From assembly GCA_905233425.1 (NCBI GenBank), contig CAJOEC010000020.1:1-46106 (forward strand): a stretch of 46,106 nucleotides of DNA, in the 5' to 3' direction. The translations under genes and the position numbers were made by a program. Shown here piece after piece: positions 7,454 through 14,949 of the stretch. How positions within the stretch are numbered: position 1 is the first letter of the stretch; every line of letters starts with the position of its first letter. The stretch comes from an uncultured Prevotella sp. (GTDB taxonomy: Bacteria; Bacteroidota; Bacteroidia; Bacteroidales; Bacteroidaceae). The notes beneath the pieces were generated by a model, which saw only the letters and a program-made list of their open reading frames with translations, ran no database searches and was not told the origin of the DNA.

Positions 7454-7508
7454 CGGGCTGGCACGGGGCCTGACCCTACATTCGGGCTGGCACGGGGCCT
7501 GACCCTAC
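7454..7508. repeat. 26-bp direct repeat, 2 copies, overlapping the M56 sensor stop codon
   Basis: The same 26 bp (CGGGCTGGCACGGGGCCTGA...) occurs at 7454-7479 and 7483-7508 with a 3-bp gap. The second copy contains the stop codon of the M56 sensor gene. It may be a fragment of a REP-like element. Confidence 0.85.
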
Positions 7509-9481
7509 TGTAATCGATAGGTGACGGGGATGACGAATCGACAGCGGACGGGCTTCCCCTTCTGCTTGCCGGGCGACCAGCGGGGCATGGCGTTGATCAC
7601 GCGGAGAGCCTCGTCACGCATAGCCTGCACACCGGCGTTATGGCCCTCGGCATCCTGACGTTCCTTTTCGGGCATCATGGCAGTGACGACCACCATGTTT
7701 GCGCCAGACCCTTTAGGATTCTCCAAGATTTTGGCGTTCGACAGGCTGCCGTCCTTCTCGACGATGAACTGCACAAGCACGCGGCCTTGAACGCCTTTTT
7801 CCTGGGCTTCTATGGGGTACTTGATGTTGCGGGCAATGAACTGCATCAGTTCGGCATCGCCGCCGGGGAACTGAGGCATCTGCTCAACAACGTCGTAGAT
7901 CTTGTCATCGCCCTGCTGCTTCGTCTGCACCACCGTTGCCCCGCGCCGTCCCTTCTCACCGAAGGTTTTCTTTGCCGGGCCTACGTCCATCACCGTGACC
8001 GACTCGATGGTTTCCGGCTCTATCTGGGCGAACTCCTCGCTTGTCACCTCCTGTCCGTCGACGATGAACAAGTAAGGCTTCTTGCTGCCATAAACCGCCT
8101 CTTTGTGCAGAATATGGGCACGGCTGATGGCACCGCCTTCGTTCAGCATAGTCTGGGTCAGTCCTTTGTTGTCCATGCCTGCCGCTTTTTTCTGCTTCAC
8201 ATAGGCTACATACTCTGCACTGCCCATTTCGACAGAGTATTTCAGCGGCTCTGCGGTCGTGAGGTTGACAACGTAATGGTCAGGGCTGGTCTCGTCGAGG
8301 TGTATCTCCCTCACGGCTGAGGCAGGAATGTTTGGCAGCGAACGCTTGTCCACCTCCTGTCCGTCGATTCTCAGTTCGGTCTTCGACATTTCAAGGGCGA
8401 TGGAACGGTCGCCAGGAACAGTTTCCTGCTTGCCGTTACTATAGAACTTCACGCCGGGCGCGTGTCGTATTTGGTAGCTGTCGCCACGGCCATTCGTATT
8501 CTCATGGAACACGCGCACGGCGAGGTCATCCTCAGTCGTGGCGGTCTGATAGTCCACGACGGTTCGGGCGGTCATGGCCAACGAGACGAGGGCGACAGGT
8601 ACGATATAAAGGGCTTTGAGCCATGCGGCCCGTTTTGATTTTGGTTTGAGCATCATAATGATTCGTTTTTTCGTTTTGTGCGTGTTGATGCCATTAGCGA
8701 GGGCACAGGCCTGAATGCCCGTCGCTTTCTGCATCAGTAGATGGATGTACTGGCTTTCGTTGAAGCCGCAAGAGAGGACGGATGCGTCGGCCTCATACTC
8801 GTGGAGGGTGCGCAGTTCCTGGCGCAGGAACCACACCACGGGGTTGAACCATTGCAGAGCCGTGAGCACTTCTACGACCACAATGTCGTAGCTATGACGA
8901 TGGCGCACGTGCGCCTCTTCGTGGGCAAGGATGGGAGACCCACCCCCAGCCCCTCCCTGTGAGGGAGGGGAGTAATCACTTTGAGAGAGTACGATGTTGT
9001 GCATCCATGAGAACGGAGCTACGGGAGCATCGACTACGCAGACCCGTGCGCCAGAGGGCAGAGTATGCTGTTCGCCACCGCGTATCAGCATGTGGAGTTT
9101 CCAATAGCCATGGGTCACATATAGCAAACGGATGAGGATGCCAGCGAGGAGAATGGATGCCAGCAGCAGACCCAACAGACCCTCCCCCGGCCCCTCCCTG
9201 TGAGGGAGGGGAGTAGTTACTTCATCAACCACCATTCCGGCAATGTTGTATATATTCCCCTCCCTCACAGGGAGGGGCAGAGGGAGGGTCTGTAGGGCTT
9301 GTTTATGTATGGTGACAACACACAGCGGCAACACTGCCGAGAGCACGATGCCAGCAAGCAGCACGGCACGGTTCAGTGTATGCGTGGTCTCGCGGGCCAG
9401 CAGCAACATATAAAAGAGGTAGAACACGGCTATCAGTGCCGCCACCTTCAGGTCGTAATATATCAGGTCTGTCAACATCAT
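7505..9481 (-). CDS. M56-family (BlaR1-like) membrane metallopeptidase with C-terminal TonB domain
   Basis: 658 aa from MMLTDLIYYD; an upstream in-frame ATG would add 16 polar residues. N-terminal transmembrane helices (about 10-30, 38-58 and 95-120) precede a cytoplasmic zinc site HEEAH (in ILAHEEAHVRHRHSYD), with downstream EYEADASV supplying the third ligand, then another helix (ALYIVPVALVSLAM). The periplasmic part has a plug-like segment (LFIVDGQEVTSEEF) and a TonB C-terminal domain (KYPIEAQEKGVQGRVLVQFI). BlaR1-type proteins sense envelope signals and inactivate BlaI. No beta-lactamase is nearby. Two linkers (TPLPHREGPGEG and SPPSQGGAGGGS) are encoded by palindromic repeats. Confidence 0.88.
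   Translation of the reverse strand: MMLTDLIYYDLKVAALIAVFYLFYMLLLARETTHTLNRAVLLAGIVLSAVLPLCVVTIHKQALQTLPLPLPVREGNIYNIAGMVVDEVTTPLPHREGPGEGLLGLLLASILLAGILIRLLYVTHGYWKLHMLIRGGEQHTLPSGARVCVVDAPVAPFSWMHNIVLSQSDYSPPSQGGAGGGSPILAHEEAHVRHRHSYDIVVVEVLTALQWFNPVVWFLRQELRTLHEYEADASVLSCGFNESQYIHLLMQKATGIQACALANGINTHKTKKRIIMMLKPKSKRAAWLKALYIVPVALVSLAMTARTVVDYQTATTEDDLAVRVFHENTNGRGDSYQIRHAPGVKFYSNGKQETVPGDRSIALEMSKTELRIDGQEVDKRSLPNIPASAVREIHLDETSPDHYVVNLTTAEPLKYSVEMGSAEYVAYVKQKKAAGMDNKGLTQTMLNEGGAISRAHILHKEAVYGSKKPYLFIVDGQEVTSEEFAQIEPETIESVTVMDVGPAKKTFGEKGRRGATVVQTKQQGDDKIYDVVEQMPQFPGGDAELMQFIARNIKYPIEAQEKGVQGRVLVQFIVEKDGSLSNAKILENPKGSGANMVVVTAMMPEKERQDAEGHNAGVQAMRDEALRVINAMPRWSPGKQKGKPVRCRFVIPVTYRLQ
8950..8970. 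repeat. 21-bp palindromic element in the M56 sensor gene (copy 1)
   Basis: CCCCTCCCTGTGAGGGAGGGG, a hairpin with 9-bp arms, translated as part of YSPPSQGGAGGG just before the HEEAH zinc site. Same element as at 9191-9211 and, inverted, at 9257-9277. Confidence 0.85.
9191..9277. repeat. Facing pair of palindromic elements in the M56 sensor gene (copies 2 and 3)
   Basis: Copy 2 (9191-9211) has the orientation of copy 1; copy 3 (9257-9277) is inverted. With flanks (AGACCCTCCC...) they form an inverted repeat of about 35 bp per arm around a 45-bp centre. They are translated as LPLPVREGN and TPLPHREGPGEG. Such paired REP units are typical of transposase-mobilised elements. Confidence 0.85.
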
Positions 9482-9558
9482 TGTTTTATTCTTATGAATT
9501 TGTTCACCTTTTATTTCGTGTAAGTTCACCTAACGTTATACATAGAAGCGGGCTTCGT

Positions 9559-9668
9559 GGTAAAGAGGTTGGCTATTTGTGGTACAAAGCTCCGACCTCT
9601 CTGGTACAAAGCTCCGACCTCTCTGGTGCAAGGAACCGGCCTCCTTGGTACAAAAGTCCGTCCAAGCT
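9559..9668. repeat. 22-bp tandem repeat A between blaI-like and M56 genes
   Basis: Units at 9581-9602 and 9603-9624 are identical (GGTACAAAGCTCCGACCTCT plus CT). 9625-9646 and 9647-9668 are diverged copies, and 9559-9580 is a weak fifth. Confidence 0.85.
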
Positions 9669-9678
9669 ATACCCGCCT

Positions 9679-9757
9679 CAGCTGTCAAACGTATCTTTGA
9701 CAGCTGTCAAAAGATTCTTTGTCAGCTGTCAAATGTATCTTTGTCAGCTGTCAAAAG
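9679..9757. repeat. 22-bp tandem repeat B, overlapping the end of the blaI-like gene
   Basis: Units at 9679-9700, 9701-9722 and 9723-9744 and a partial fourth to 9757, each starting CAGCTGTCAAA. CAGCTG is itself palindromic. The fourth copy supplies the last codons of the repressor gene. The array is unrelated in sequence to array A, which ends 10 bp before it. Confidence 0.88.
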
Positions 9758-10148
9758 TTGGCGTAAAGATTTTTCTTGATGGCTTTCTTTCCTGCAATAT
9801 GCAGAGTATCTCGTTGATGTCCTCCTGCGTCAGCTCGTCCTCTTCGGCAAAGAACGACACGAGCGACTTCACCGATCCGCCGAAGAACGTGTCCTTCACG
9901 TCGTCCATGACCATTCGGCGATAGCGCTCGCGGGTCATCAGCGGCGAATAAACCATCACCTTGCCCGTCCCGCTCTTTCTTCGCTCCACGTAGCCCTTCT
10001 GCTCCATAATCTTCAGGAACGTGGCAATGGTGGTGTAGGCCGGTGGCGGCTCCGGGAACTGTTTCTGAATATCGGCCACGCAGGCTCCCCGCTGCATGTC
10101 CCACAGGATGTTCATCACCTGCATTTCGCCCTTGGTCAGTGTCTTCAT
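9744..10148 (-). CDS. blaI: BlaI/MecI-family transcriptional repressor
   Basis: 134 aa from MKTLTKGEMQVMNILWDM; fifteen earlier in-frame residues come from AT-rich repeats and lie downstream of the promoter, but look non-coding. The winged helix (residues 1-75) has AYTTIATFLKIMEQKGYVERRK, the MecI/BlaI recognition region. The C-terminal dimerisation part has FFAEEDELTQEDINEILCIL. Family members repress their own operon and are cleaved when the M56 sensor is activated. The sensor gene lies 262 bp downstream, separated by two 22-bp arrays. Operator-like dyads at 10200-10229 cover the promoter. Confidence 0.9.
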   Translation of the reverse strand: MKTLTKGEMQVMNILWDMQRGACVADIQKQFPEPPPAYTTIATFLKIMEQKGYVERRKSGTGKVMVYSPLMTRERYRRMVMDDVKDTFFGGSVKSLVSFFAEEDELTQEDINEILCILQERKPSRKIFTPTFDS

Positions 10149-10192
10149 ACTTAGTGAATAGTGATAAGTGAATAGTGATAAATGCAAGGGCA

Positions 10193-10229
10193 AAATTACT
10201 AAGGATTTAGAAAACTAAAGTCTTAGTAA
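10193..10229 (-). promoter_or_regulatory. BlaI promoter with two ACTAA-N4-TTAGT operator dyads
   Basis: The -7 box TAATTTTG is at 10193-10200 (minus strand). Dyad A ACTAA-GGAT-TTAGA is at 10200-10213 and dyad B ACTAA-AGTC-TTAGT at 10216-10229. Centres are 16 bp apart, covering the spacer and -33 region. Extra half-sites TTAGTAA occur at 10273 and 10294. The arrangement fits autorepression. Confidence 0.65.
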
Positions 10230-10312
10230 ATAGAAAAAACGCTAAAGAGCCGAATCTTTAACGTTCATTCTTAGTAATCCGCCGTGGGTTATTAGTAATT
10301 AAGACTTCTGAA

Positions 10313-10816
10313 TCAATATTCCTCCAAGGCTTGCTTCAGGCGTTCCTTGCGTTTCTCTTTGGCGCTCTTCCTCCACTTTTTGGGGATGAGATATTTCAGG
10401 AGTCCGAACAGGTTGCCGTTGGGAGACTGAATCGAAGCCAGTTGAAGGTCTGTTTTCGACAGGCGCATGTGACTCTGCAAATCCTTGTAGTCTTCCAATT
10501 GTGGCGTCTTGCCAAAGACCACCACCTCCTTCACGTTCAACAGTTTTGAGATGAGGAACACGGTGTCCCTCACCTCGTCAAGGTTGATGATCCTGCTCTC
10601 GTAATTGACGTGAGAGAACACAAGGCTGCGGCAACTGTCAGGAACGGTGATGAAGCCAAGGGAGTCTGTCTGAACGGCAAAGCAGTTGCCCACAGCATTG
10701 GCGCCGTCCACGGGAATGAGTGTCTCAACGTCGATGACTACAAGCCGACGTTGGGCCATGCACCCAACAGAGCATACAAGCGCAAAAAGAAGCAGATGTC
10801 TCCGAATGTTCTTCAT
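10313..10816 (-). CDS. Exported hypothetical protein with carboxypeptidase-regulatory-like domain
   Basis: 167 aa. The signal peptide MKNIRRHLLLFALVCSVGCMA is followed by QRRLVVIDVETLIPVDGANAVG...DSLGFITVP, the pattern of a carboxypeptidase-regulatory-like beta-sandwich (DVET-PV-ANV ... T-D--G). The C-terminal 70 residues are basic and helical (PKKWRKSAKEKRKERLKQ). A periplasmic or outer-membrane location is likely; no enzymatic motif is seen. It is transcribed from a near-consensus promoter whose predicted start falls at the ATG, so the message may be leaderless. Confidence 0.75.
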   Translation of the reverse strand: MKNIRRHLLLFALVCSVGCMAQRRLVVIDVETLIPVDGANAVGNCFAVQTDSLGFITVPDSCRSLVFSHVNYESRIINLDEVRDTVFLISKLLNVKEVVVFGKTPQLEDYKDLQSHMRLSKTDLQLASIQSPNGNLFGLLKYLIPKKWRKSAKEKRKERLKQALEEY

Positions 10817-10822
10817 CGCGTG

Positions 10823-10854
10823 CAAAGATAGCCATCAATTCCTACTGTTACAAA
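10823..10854 (-). promoter_or_regulatory. Near-consensus promoter, possibly leaderless transcript
   Basis: The minus strand has TTTG (10851-10854), N20, then TATCTTTG (10823-10830). The ATG at 10814-10816 begins 7 nt after the -7 box, where transcription normally starts. Confidence 0.65.
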
Positions 10855-10903
10855 TTATTTTGTGCTATTTAGCCATTATCAATAGGCATTAACTTAAAAA
10901 ATA

Positions 10904-11200
10904 CTATTTCCTGCTGACCTTCAAGTAACTTCTCAGAGCCTTCACGTAAGCCTCGAAGGCCTGTCGGCCTGTGTCGGTGATGCGGCAGATGGTGCAGGGA
11001 CGTTTGCCTTTGAACGTCTTCTCAACCTCGATATATCCCGCCGCCGAGAGTTTGTCGACCTGCACGCTCAGGTTGCCCGCCGTGGCTCCTGTCTGCTCCT
11101 TGATATAGGGGAACTCGGCCTCGTCGGCACTGATGAGCAGCGACATGACTGCCAGTCGCAGCTCGGCGTGCAGCAGTGGGTCTAATGGTTGGAATGGCAT
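10904..11200 (-). CDS. Winged-helix transcriptional regulator
   Basis: 98 aa. A compact winged helix: LHAELRLAVMSLLISADEAEF (helix 1), FPYIKEQTGATAGNLSVQVDKL (helix-turn-helix), AAGYIEVEKTFKGKRP..ICRIT (wing), TGRQAFEAYVKALRSYL (dimer helix). This is the HTH_27/MarR-like type often paired with a membrane protein in Bacteroidetes. It follows the membrane-protein gene by 3 bp in the same operon. A target or ligand is not evident. Confidence 0.85.
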   Translation of the reverse strand: MPFQPLDPLLHAELRLAVMSLLISADEAEFPYIKEQTGATAGNLSVQVDKLSAAGYIEVEKTFKGKRPCTICRITDTGRQAFEAYVKALRSYLKVSRK

Positions 11201-11203
11201 GGG

Positions 11204-11878
11204 CTACTTCTGTTTTCTAAGCATCCAGCCTGGGAGCGTCAGGCCGACGAAGGCGAATGCTACAATAATAATACATGGTGGAATGTGAGAGTAACGGTAG
11301 AAACTGGCCAATTCAAATAGACGGGCCAGAAACATATCCGTAACGCCGAACGACTCCCAGATGAACCCGCCGATGCCGCCAATAATGCCACACCATACCA
11401 ACCAACGGCTTTTGAGTATATAACCTGTAATGGTAATGGCCATGCCCATCATCAGTAGGATGATGCGGAAAGGATGGATGGCTATACGGACATATATCTC
11501 AGGACTTTCCAATCGCCCCATCAAAAAGTCGAAAAGGATAGCAAATACACAAAAGGAGAGGGTAAAGATGCCGAACGTCTGCCATGTCTTATCCACCATT
11601 GATCCAACAAGGCTGACGGGAGCCTTTGGCTTATCCTTTTTGACATAACGATCTATACCTATTACTATAACAGGTATCAAGGCATATAGCAGGTAAAATA
11701 ACGTATTGCCAGTGAGCAGGATGCAACTGGTAATTAAAATGGCTACCCCAATGATGCTGAGTCCTGCAATATAAAGCGACAGCCCCACATCCTTAGACAC
11801 GTCCTTGCGGCTCTGTGCAATCTGCTTGGTGATGATTTCCAGACTGCGCTCGGCAGTCATATTCATGTTTTCTTCCAT
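11204..11878 (-). CDS. Polytopic membrane protein, partner of winged-helix regulator
   Basis: 224 aa. A cytoplasmic N-terminal helix (MEENMNMTAERSLEIITKQI) is followed by about six hydrophobic segments: 32-53, 57-72, 95-115, 127-150, 157-170 and 195-215. A charged loop (RYVKKDKPKAPVSL) lies after the second. No transporter signature is visible. Membrane protein plus HTH_27 regulator gene pairs are common in Bacteroidales, but their function is not known to me. The start is the first ATG, about 110 nt after a good promoter. Confidence 0.8.
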   Translation of the reverse strand: MEENMNMTAERSLEIITKQIAQSRKDVSKDVGLSLYIAGLSIIGVAILITSCILLTGNTLFYLLYALIPVIVIGIDRYVKKDKPKAPVSLVGSMVDKTWQTFGIFTLSFCVFAILFDFLMGRLESPEIYVRIAIHPFRIILLMMGMAITITGYILKSRWLVWCGIIGGIGGFIWESFGVTDMFLARLFELASFYRYSHIPPCIIIVAFAFVGLTLPGWMLRKQK

Positions 11879-11991
11879 AGTTGTTTACGTTTTTGATGAT
11901 TAAAGAAATCTGTTGTTTAACTCTCTCTTGTGTTCCTGTCTTTCCTCCTGCAGAAAGGTCGGACAGAGCGCACTTCATCCGGATTGTGCTG

Positions 11992-12023
11992 CAAAGGTAA
12001 ACAAGTTTATAACGTAAACCAAA
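11992..12023 (-). promoter_or_regulatory. Promoter of the membrane protein/winged-helix operon
   Basis: The minus strand has TACCTTTG (11992-11999) and TTTG (12020-12023) with a 20-bp spacer. The 5' leader would be about 110 nt and contains no convincing gene. Confidence 0.65.
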
Positions 12024-12098
12024 TTATTCCACAGATTTCTTTCCCCTGAAAGCATTATTTAACAGTTCAGGGGTGAAGCCAATAAAAACTTATACCGA

Positions 12099-13187
12099 CT
12101 AAAAGTATCTGCTTAACTCTTTTGTCCCATCCCTGACTTCCCCAATAATCTGCTGGCAGCGGGGACGGGAGATTCGGATGTTCATGCCCACGGTTATCAT
12201 GTCCTCGTCCGAAGGAAGTCCTTTGAAGTTGATGGTTGAGGCATGTTCGCCCAAAGAGTTGTCGTTGGTCAGGTCGTATGCCGGAGCCAACGTCCATTTG
12301 CCATCACGACAGATGAAACTGAAATTGCGGGCATGGTCATCGTGATTACGGGCAAAGACATTGAACGCCATCCGGCGGAACTGCTGTTCTACGGCTGCGG
12401 GCGACTGCGTCAGATACCCCGTCAGCTGTAACAGGCTGTGATAGTCCATCTTCGGGGGTGAGATGGGTTCATTCAGCAAGGCACTGGCAGTGGCTACATG
12501 CAGACGCACGCCGTCCTCTATGTCAAACCTTCGCACCGCAAAGTACTTGCCCTCCATCAGTTTGAAATCAGGCACGTCAATGCCACATTGACGCGCGATC
12601 CTATTATATTCGTATTCTATTTCGCCCATGTCCTTCGGGTCGTAGGTGTGGCGGAACTTCACCAGCCAATGCCCGTCGGCATCCGAGAAGATGCACTTGG
12701 GGCGCACACCGCCAGAGTTGCCGCTCTTGAAATAGAGCACATCGGCATTATCGTCAGTCTTTTCAGACAGCACGTCGAGAGCCATCTGCTGCATTTCGTT
12801 CAACGACCTTTGGCTCTCCTCTCGAAGGAGTTTCGTCTCCGGCACATAGCACAAGGCTCCCATGCCTGAACTGCCAACGATACTCAGCCACTGAACGGGT
12901 GTTAATGCCTGAGGGTCAACGCCCGACTTCTTCAATACCTTGCGCAACAGGTATTCACCATAGCCGCCAGGCAGACTATCCTCGAACACACCGAAGTTCC
13001 CGTTAAACGGGAAATAATCGGTTGTGAAAAGTCCAGCCTTCAGAGGCAGTTTCAATGGAGATATGGAGAAACCACCGGAAAGCCAGTCCTTGTCATATTC
13101 GAACTGGCAGCAAGACCTGTTGCCCATAGACAGCGTTCCAACCTTCCGCCCGTGGTACATCACACTAACGGCCTGTACTTCTTTCAT
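12099..13187 (-). CDS. hipA: HipA-family serine/threonine kinase toxin
   Basis: 362 aa. The N-terminal lobe (VSVMYHGRKVGTLS) leads to GGYGEYLL and the GNSGGVRPK glycine-rich loop (157-164). The catalytic loop NHDDHARN is at 281-288 and the magnesium-binding PAYDLTND at 302-309. These are the diagnostic HipA kinase motifs, all intact. Known HipA proteins phosphorylate translation factors such as glutamyl-tRNA synthetase and induce persistence. It overlaps the hipB-like antitoxin by 4 bp. It is shorter than E. coli HipA (440 aa), but no motif is missing. Confidence 0.92.
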   Translation of the reverse strand: MKEVQAVSVMYHGRKVGTLSMGNRSCCQFEYDKDWLSGGFSISPLKLPLKAGLFTTDYFPFNGNFGVFEDSLPGGYGEYLLRKVLKKSGVDPQALTPVQWLSIVGSSGMGALCYVPETKLLREESQRSLNEMQQMALDVLSEKTDDNADVLYFKSGNSGGVRPKCIFSDADGHWLVKFRHTYDPKDMGEIEYEYNRIARQCGIDVPDFKLMEGKYFAVRRFDIEDGVRLHVATASALLNEPISPPKMDYHSLLQLTGYLTQSPAAVEQQFRRMAFNVFARNHDDHARNFSFICRDGKWTLAPAYDLTNDNSLGEHASTINFKGLPSDEDMITVGMNIRISRPRCQQIIGEVRDGTKELSRYF

Positions 13188-13498
13188 ACGCCACGCTTTC
13201 TTGTACGGTTCTTATTGATTTCCAGTAGTTCTTCCATCGTGTCGTACTTCGGTTCTGCCAGCAGTTGCATCATTTCCTCAGCGTAACCCAAGGCCTTCGC
13301 CAACTTGACGTAGGACTCCAAGGAGATGGAATGTTTCAGTTCAAAGCGCTGGATAGACGAAGCGGGTACGCCGCTCATCTCCGACAGGCTCTTCGTAGAG
13401 AGCTTCTTCTCTAAGCGCCGCGCCTTCAGATTCTCCGCCATGCGCTGCATAGTTACCTGTAGCGGATAAGGGTCAAATACGTATTCCTTCTGCATCAT
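13184..13498 (-). CDS. hipB: HipB-like Xre-family antitoxin/repressor
   Basis: 104 aa from MMQKEYVFDP; the longer frame to 13624 runs through the promoter. The helix-turn-helix spans about residues 17-70 (LKARRLEKKLSTKSLSEMSGVPASSIQRFE). The C-terminus is basic (NKNRTRKRGV), unlike the Trp-tailed HipB of E. coli. Gene order antitoxin-toxin with overlap is standard. Twin TTGTGCACAA palindromes flank the transcription start, so it is probably autorepressed. Confidence 0.88.
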   Translation of the reverse strand: MMQKEYVFDPYPLQVTMQRMAENLKARRLEKKLSTKSLSEMSGVPASSIQRFELKHSISLESYVKLAKALGYAEEMMQLLAEPKYDTMEELLEINKNRTRKRGV

Positions 13499-13501
13499 AT
13501 A

Positions 13502-13552
13502 TTGTGCACAAATATCGATTTGCTGCTTTAACGCATCGTATTTTGTGCACAA
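13502..13552. promoter_or_regulatory. Twin palindromic operators of the hipBA operon
   Basis: The 10-bp perfect palindrome TTGTGCACAA occurs at 13502-13511, just before the hipB start, and at 13543-13552, overlapping the -7 box. The copies are 41 bp apart, about four helical turns, on the same face of the DNA. Confidence 0.75.
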
Positions 13553-13580
13553 AGGTACAAAGATTTTCTCAAACCGCCAA
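13550..13580 (-). promoter_or_regulatory. Promoter of hipBA
   Basis: TACCTTTG at 13550-13557 on the minus strand, with TTGG at 13577-13580 as a weak -33 box, spacing about 19. Confidence 0.5.
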
Positions 13581-13639
13581 GCAATCTGCCGCTTTTTTGT
13601 ACTTACCTGCCCTAAAAAAGACAAAGAGCACAGGGCGCA

Positions 13640-14140
13640 TCACTGCGACCCATGGAAGCAGAGAGTCGCCTCGTCGGCATAGCCGAAGAGCGTGATGTGG
13701 CTATAGGCGAGATATTCGTTTGCCGGGTCATCGTATCGGGCGTAAAGGTCTAACATGTCGTGGCCCTCGCCCTTCTCGTCGCGCTCCCATTGCAGCCGCC
13801 AATCGCCCGTGAACGTGCCGTTCATCTGCTCCACGTCCTCCCAGTCGGTGTAGTGCTGGTCGCCGTTGATGGTGACGAGCGAGCGTTTCTGCCACTTGCA
13901 CATCCCCGTCAGCTTGCCGTCGGCCTGGAATGTCAGACGCTCAAAGAACCGCTGCTTGTCGGTGGCCTTCTCGAAGTGCCACGTGCCGGTGATGAGCGGC
14001 GTGTATTGTCCTCTCAGCTGTTCCGTCTTCTCGTGTGCCTCTGGGTCGGCATACTCAGGCTCGCTGCTGCCGCAGGAGACGAACAATACCAAGGCCACAA
14101 GTATCAGTAAGTAATTTATCCAGCTTTTCATTGTTTCCAT
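13640..14140 (-). CDS. Lipoprotein of unknown function (lipocalin-like size)
   Basis: 166 aa from METMKSWINY (the ATG three codons later is also possible). A hydrophobic segment ends in the lipobox LFVSC, then GSSEPEYADPEAHEKTEQLRG. The mature part has GTWHFEKATDKQRFFERLTFQADGKLTG and alternating strands, resembling the small calycin/lipocalin-like Bacteroidetes lipoproteins with a GTW motif. No ligand is predicted. It stands alone between hipBA and the regulator block. A -7 box at 14290 gives a leader of about 150 nt. Confidence 0.8.
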   Translation of the reverse strand: METMKSWINYLLILVALVLFVSCGSSEPEYADPEAHEKTEQLRGQYTPLITGTWHFEKATDKQRFFERLTFQADGKLTGMCKWQKRSLVTINGDQHYTDWEDVEQMNGTFTGDWRLQWERDEKGEGHDMLDLYARYDDPANEYLAYSHITLFGYADEATLCFHGSQ

Positions 14141-14289
14141 TTCTTTGCCGTTTTCTAAATAAACGCAATATGTTTGGATTATTGTGTTTCCGTTGATAAT
14201 TCTTCTAAAAGCAGCACCCGTCATCCCGACGGATGCTGCCCGGTTATATATTAACGAGAGAGCCTTTATGGAAAAAAGACTCACGGGTG

Positions 14290-14297
14290 CAAAGGTA
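14290..14297 (-). promoter_or_regulatory. -7 box upstream of the lipoprotein gene
   Basis: TACCTTTG on the minus strand, with only a T-rich -33 region. It lies between the Crp-family gene and the lipoprotein gene, so the lipoprotein is probably its own unit. Confidence 0.45.
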
Positions 14298-14375
14298 CTA
14301 CAATTTGCACGAAAAACCCTCGGCGATGCCCAGAAAGTGGCAACCGAGGGTGATAGTCTTTATCCAAGTAAAGGA

Positions 14376-14948
14376 TTACTGCCCGAAGGTGATGTCGCGG
14401 CGAATCATCGAGATGGTCTTGGGCGTGATGTTGAGGAACGAGGCGATGGCATTGAGGGGCAGATGCTCCACGATGCCGGGGCAGCGGCGCATCAGTAATT
14501 CGTAGCGCTCGCGTGGTGTGGTGCGGTGGAAGTCGAGGTAGCGGGCGCGGGCCTGACTGAGCAGATGCTCGCCAATGACGGCGCGCAGCTCCATCGTCTC
14601 GATGCTCTGGCGGAACAGACTTATCATCTGCTCACCGCTGACACGGAGTACACGGCTCGGCACCATAGCCTCTATTGTGGTCATCGACGGACGGCCGTCG
14701 AGACAGGCAGGATAGTCGCCTACATACTCGCCCGCAAATGAGAACCATGTGATGTGCTCGCGGCTGTCGCTGATGCCATGCGCCACGTACTTGAAGCAAC
14801 CATCGGCCACAAAGCCGAACCACCGCGCAGCCTCGTCCTCCCGCTCCATCTGCTCGCCCTTCTCGTAAGTGACGCGCTCGCCCTCCCGCTCGCAGAAGTC
14901 GCGCAGCACCTGGAGGTCAATACTGTTGATTCCGAATCTCTGTTCCAT
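14376..14948 (-). CDS. Crp/Fnr-family transcriptional regulator
   Basis: 190 aa. The cyclic-nucleotide-binding-like beta-roll is at about 20-120 (ERVTYEKGEQMEREDEAARWFGFVADGCFKY...GEYVGDYPACL). A dimerisation helix follows and a C-terminal helix-turn-helix at about 155-185 (LPLNAIASFLNITPKTISMIRR). The PSRVLRVS segment is typical. Cysteines for an iron-sulphur cluster are not in an Fnr arrangement. The ATG is one base from the stop of the preceding gene, with a clear AGGAGTGAC site, so it is co-transcribed with the sigma-1 module. The effector is unknown. Confidence 0.9.
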   Translation of the reverse strand: MEQRFGINSIDLQVLRDFCEREGERVTYEKGEQMEREDEAARWFGFVADGCFKYVAHGISDSREHITWFSFAGEYVGDYPACLDGRPSMTTIEAMVPSRVLRVSGEQMISLFRQSIETMELRAVIGEHLLSQARARYLDFHRTTPRERYELLMRRCPGIVEHLPLNAIASFLNITPKTISMIRRDITFGQ

Positions 14949-14949
14949 G

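Noticed and set aside
11793..11978. 61-codon ORF in the leader of the membrane-protein gene
   Set aside because: Overlaps the start of the membrane protein in another frame, is polar and has no motif; more likely leader RNA.
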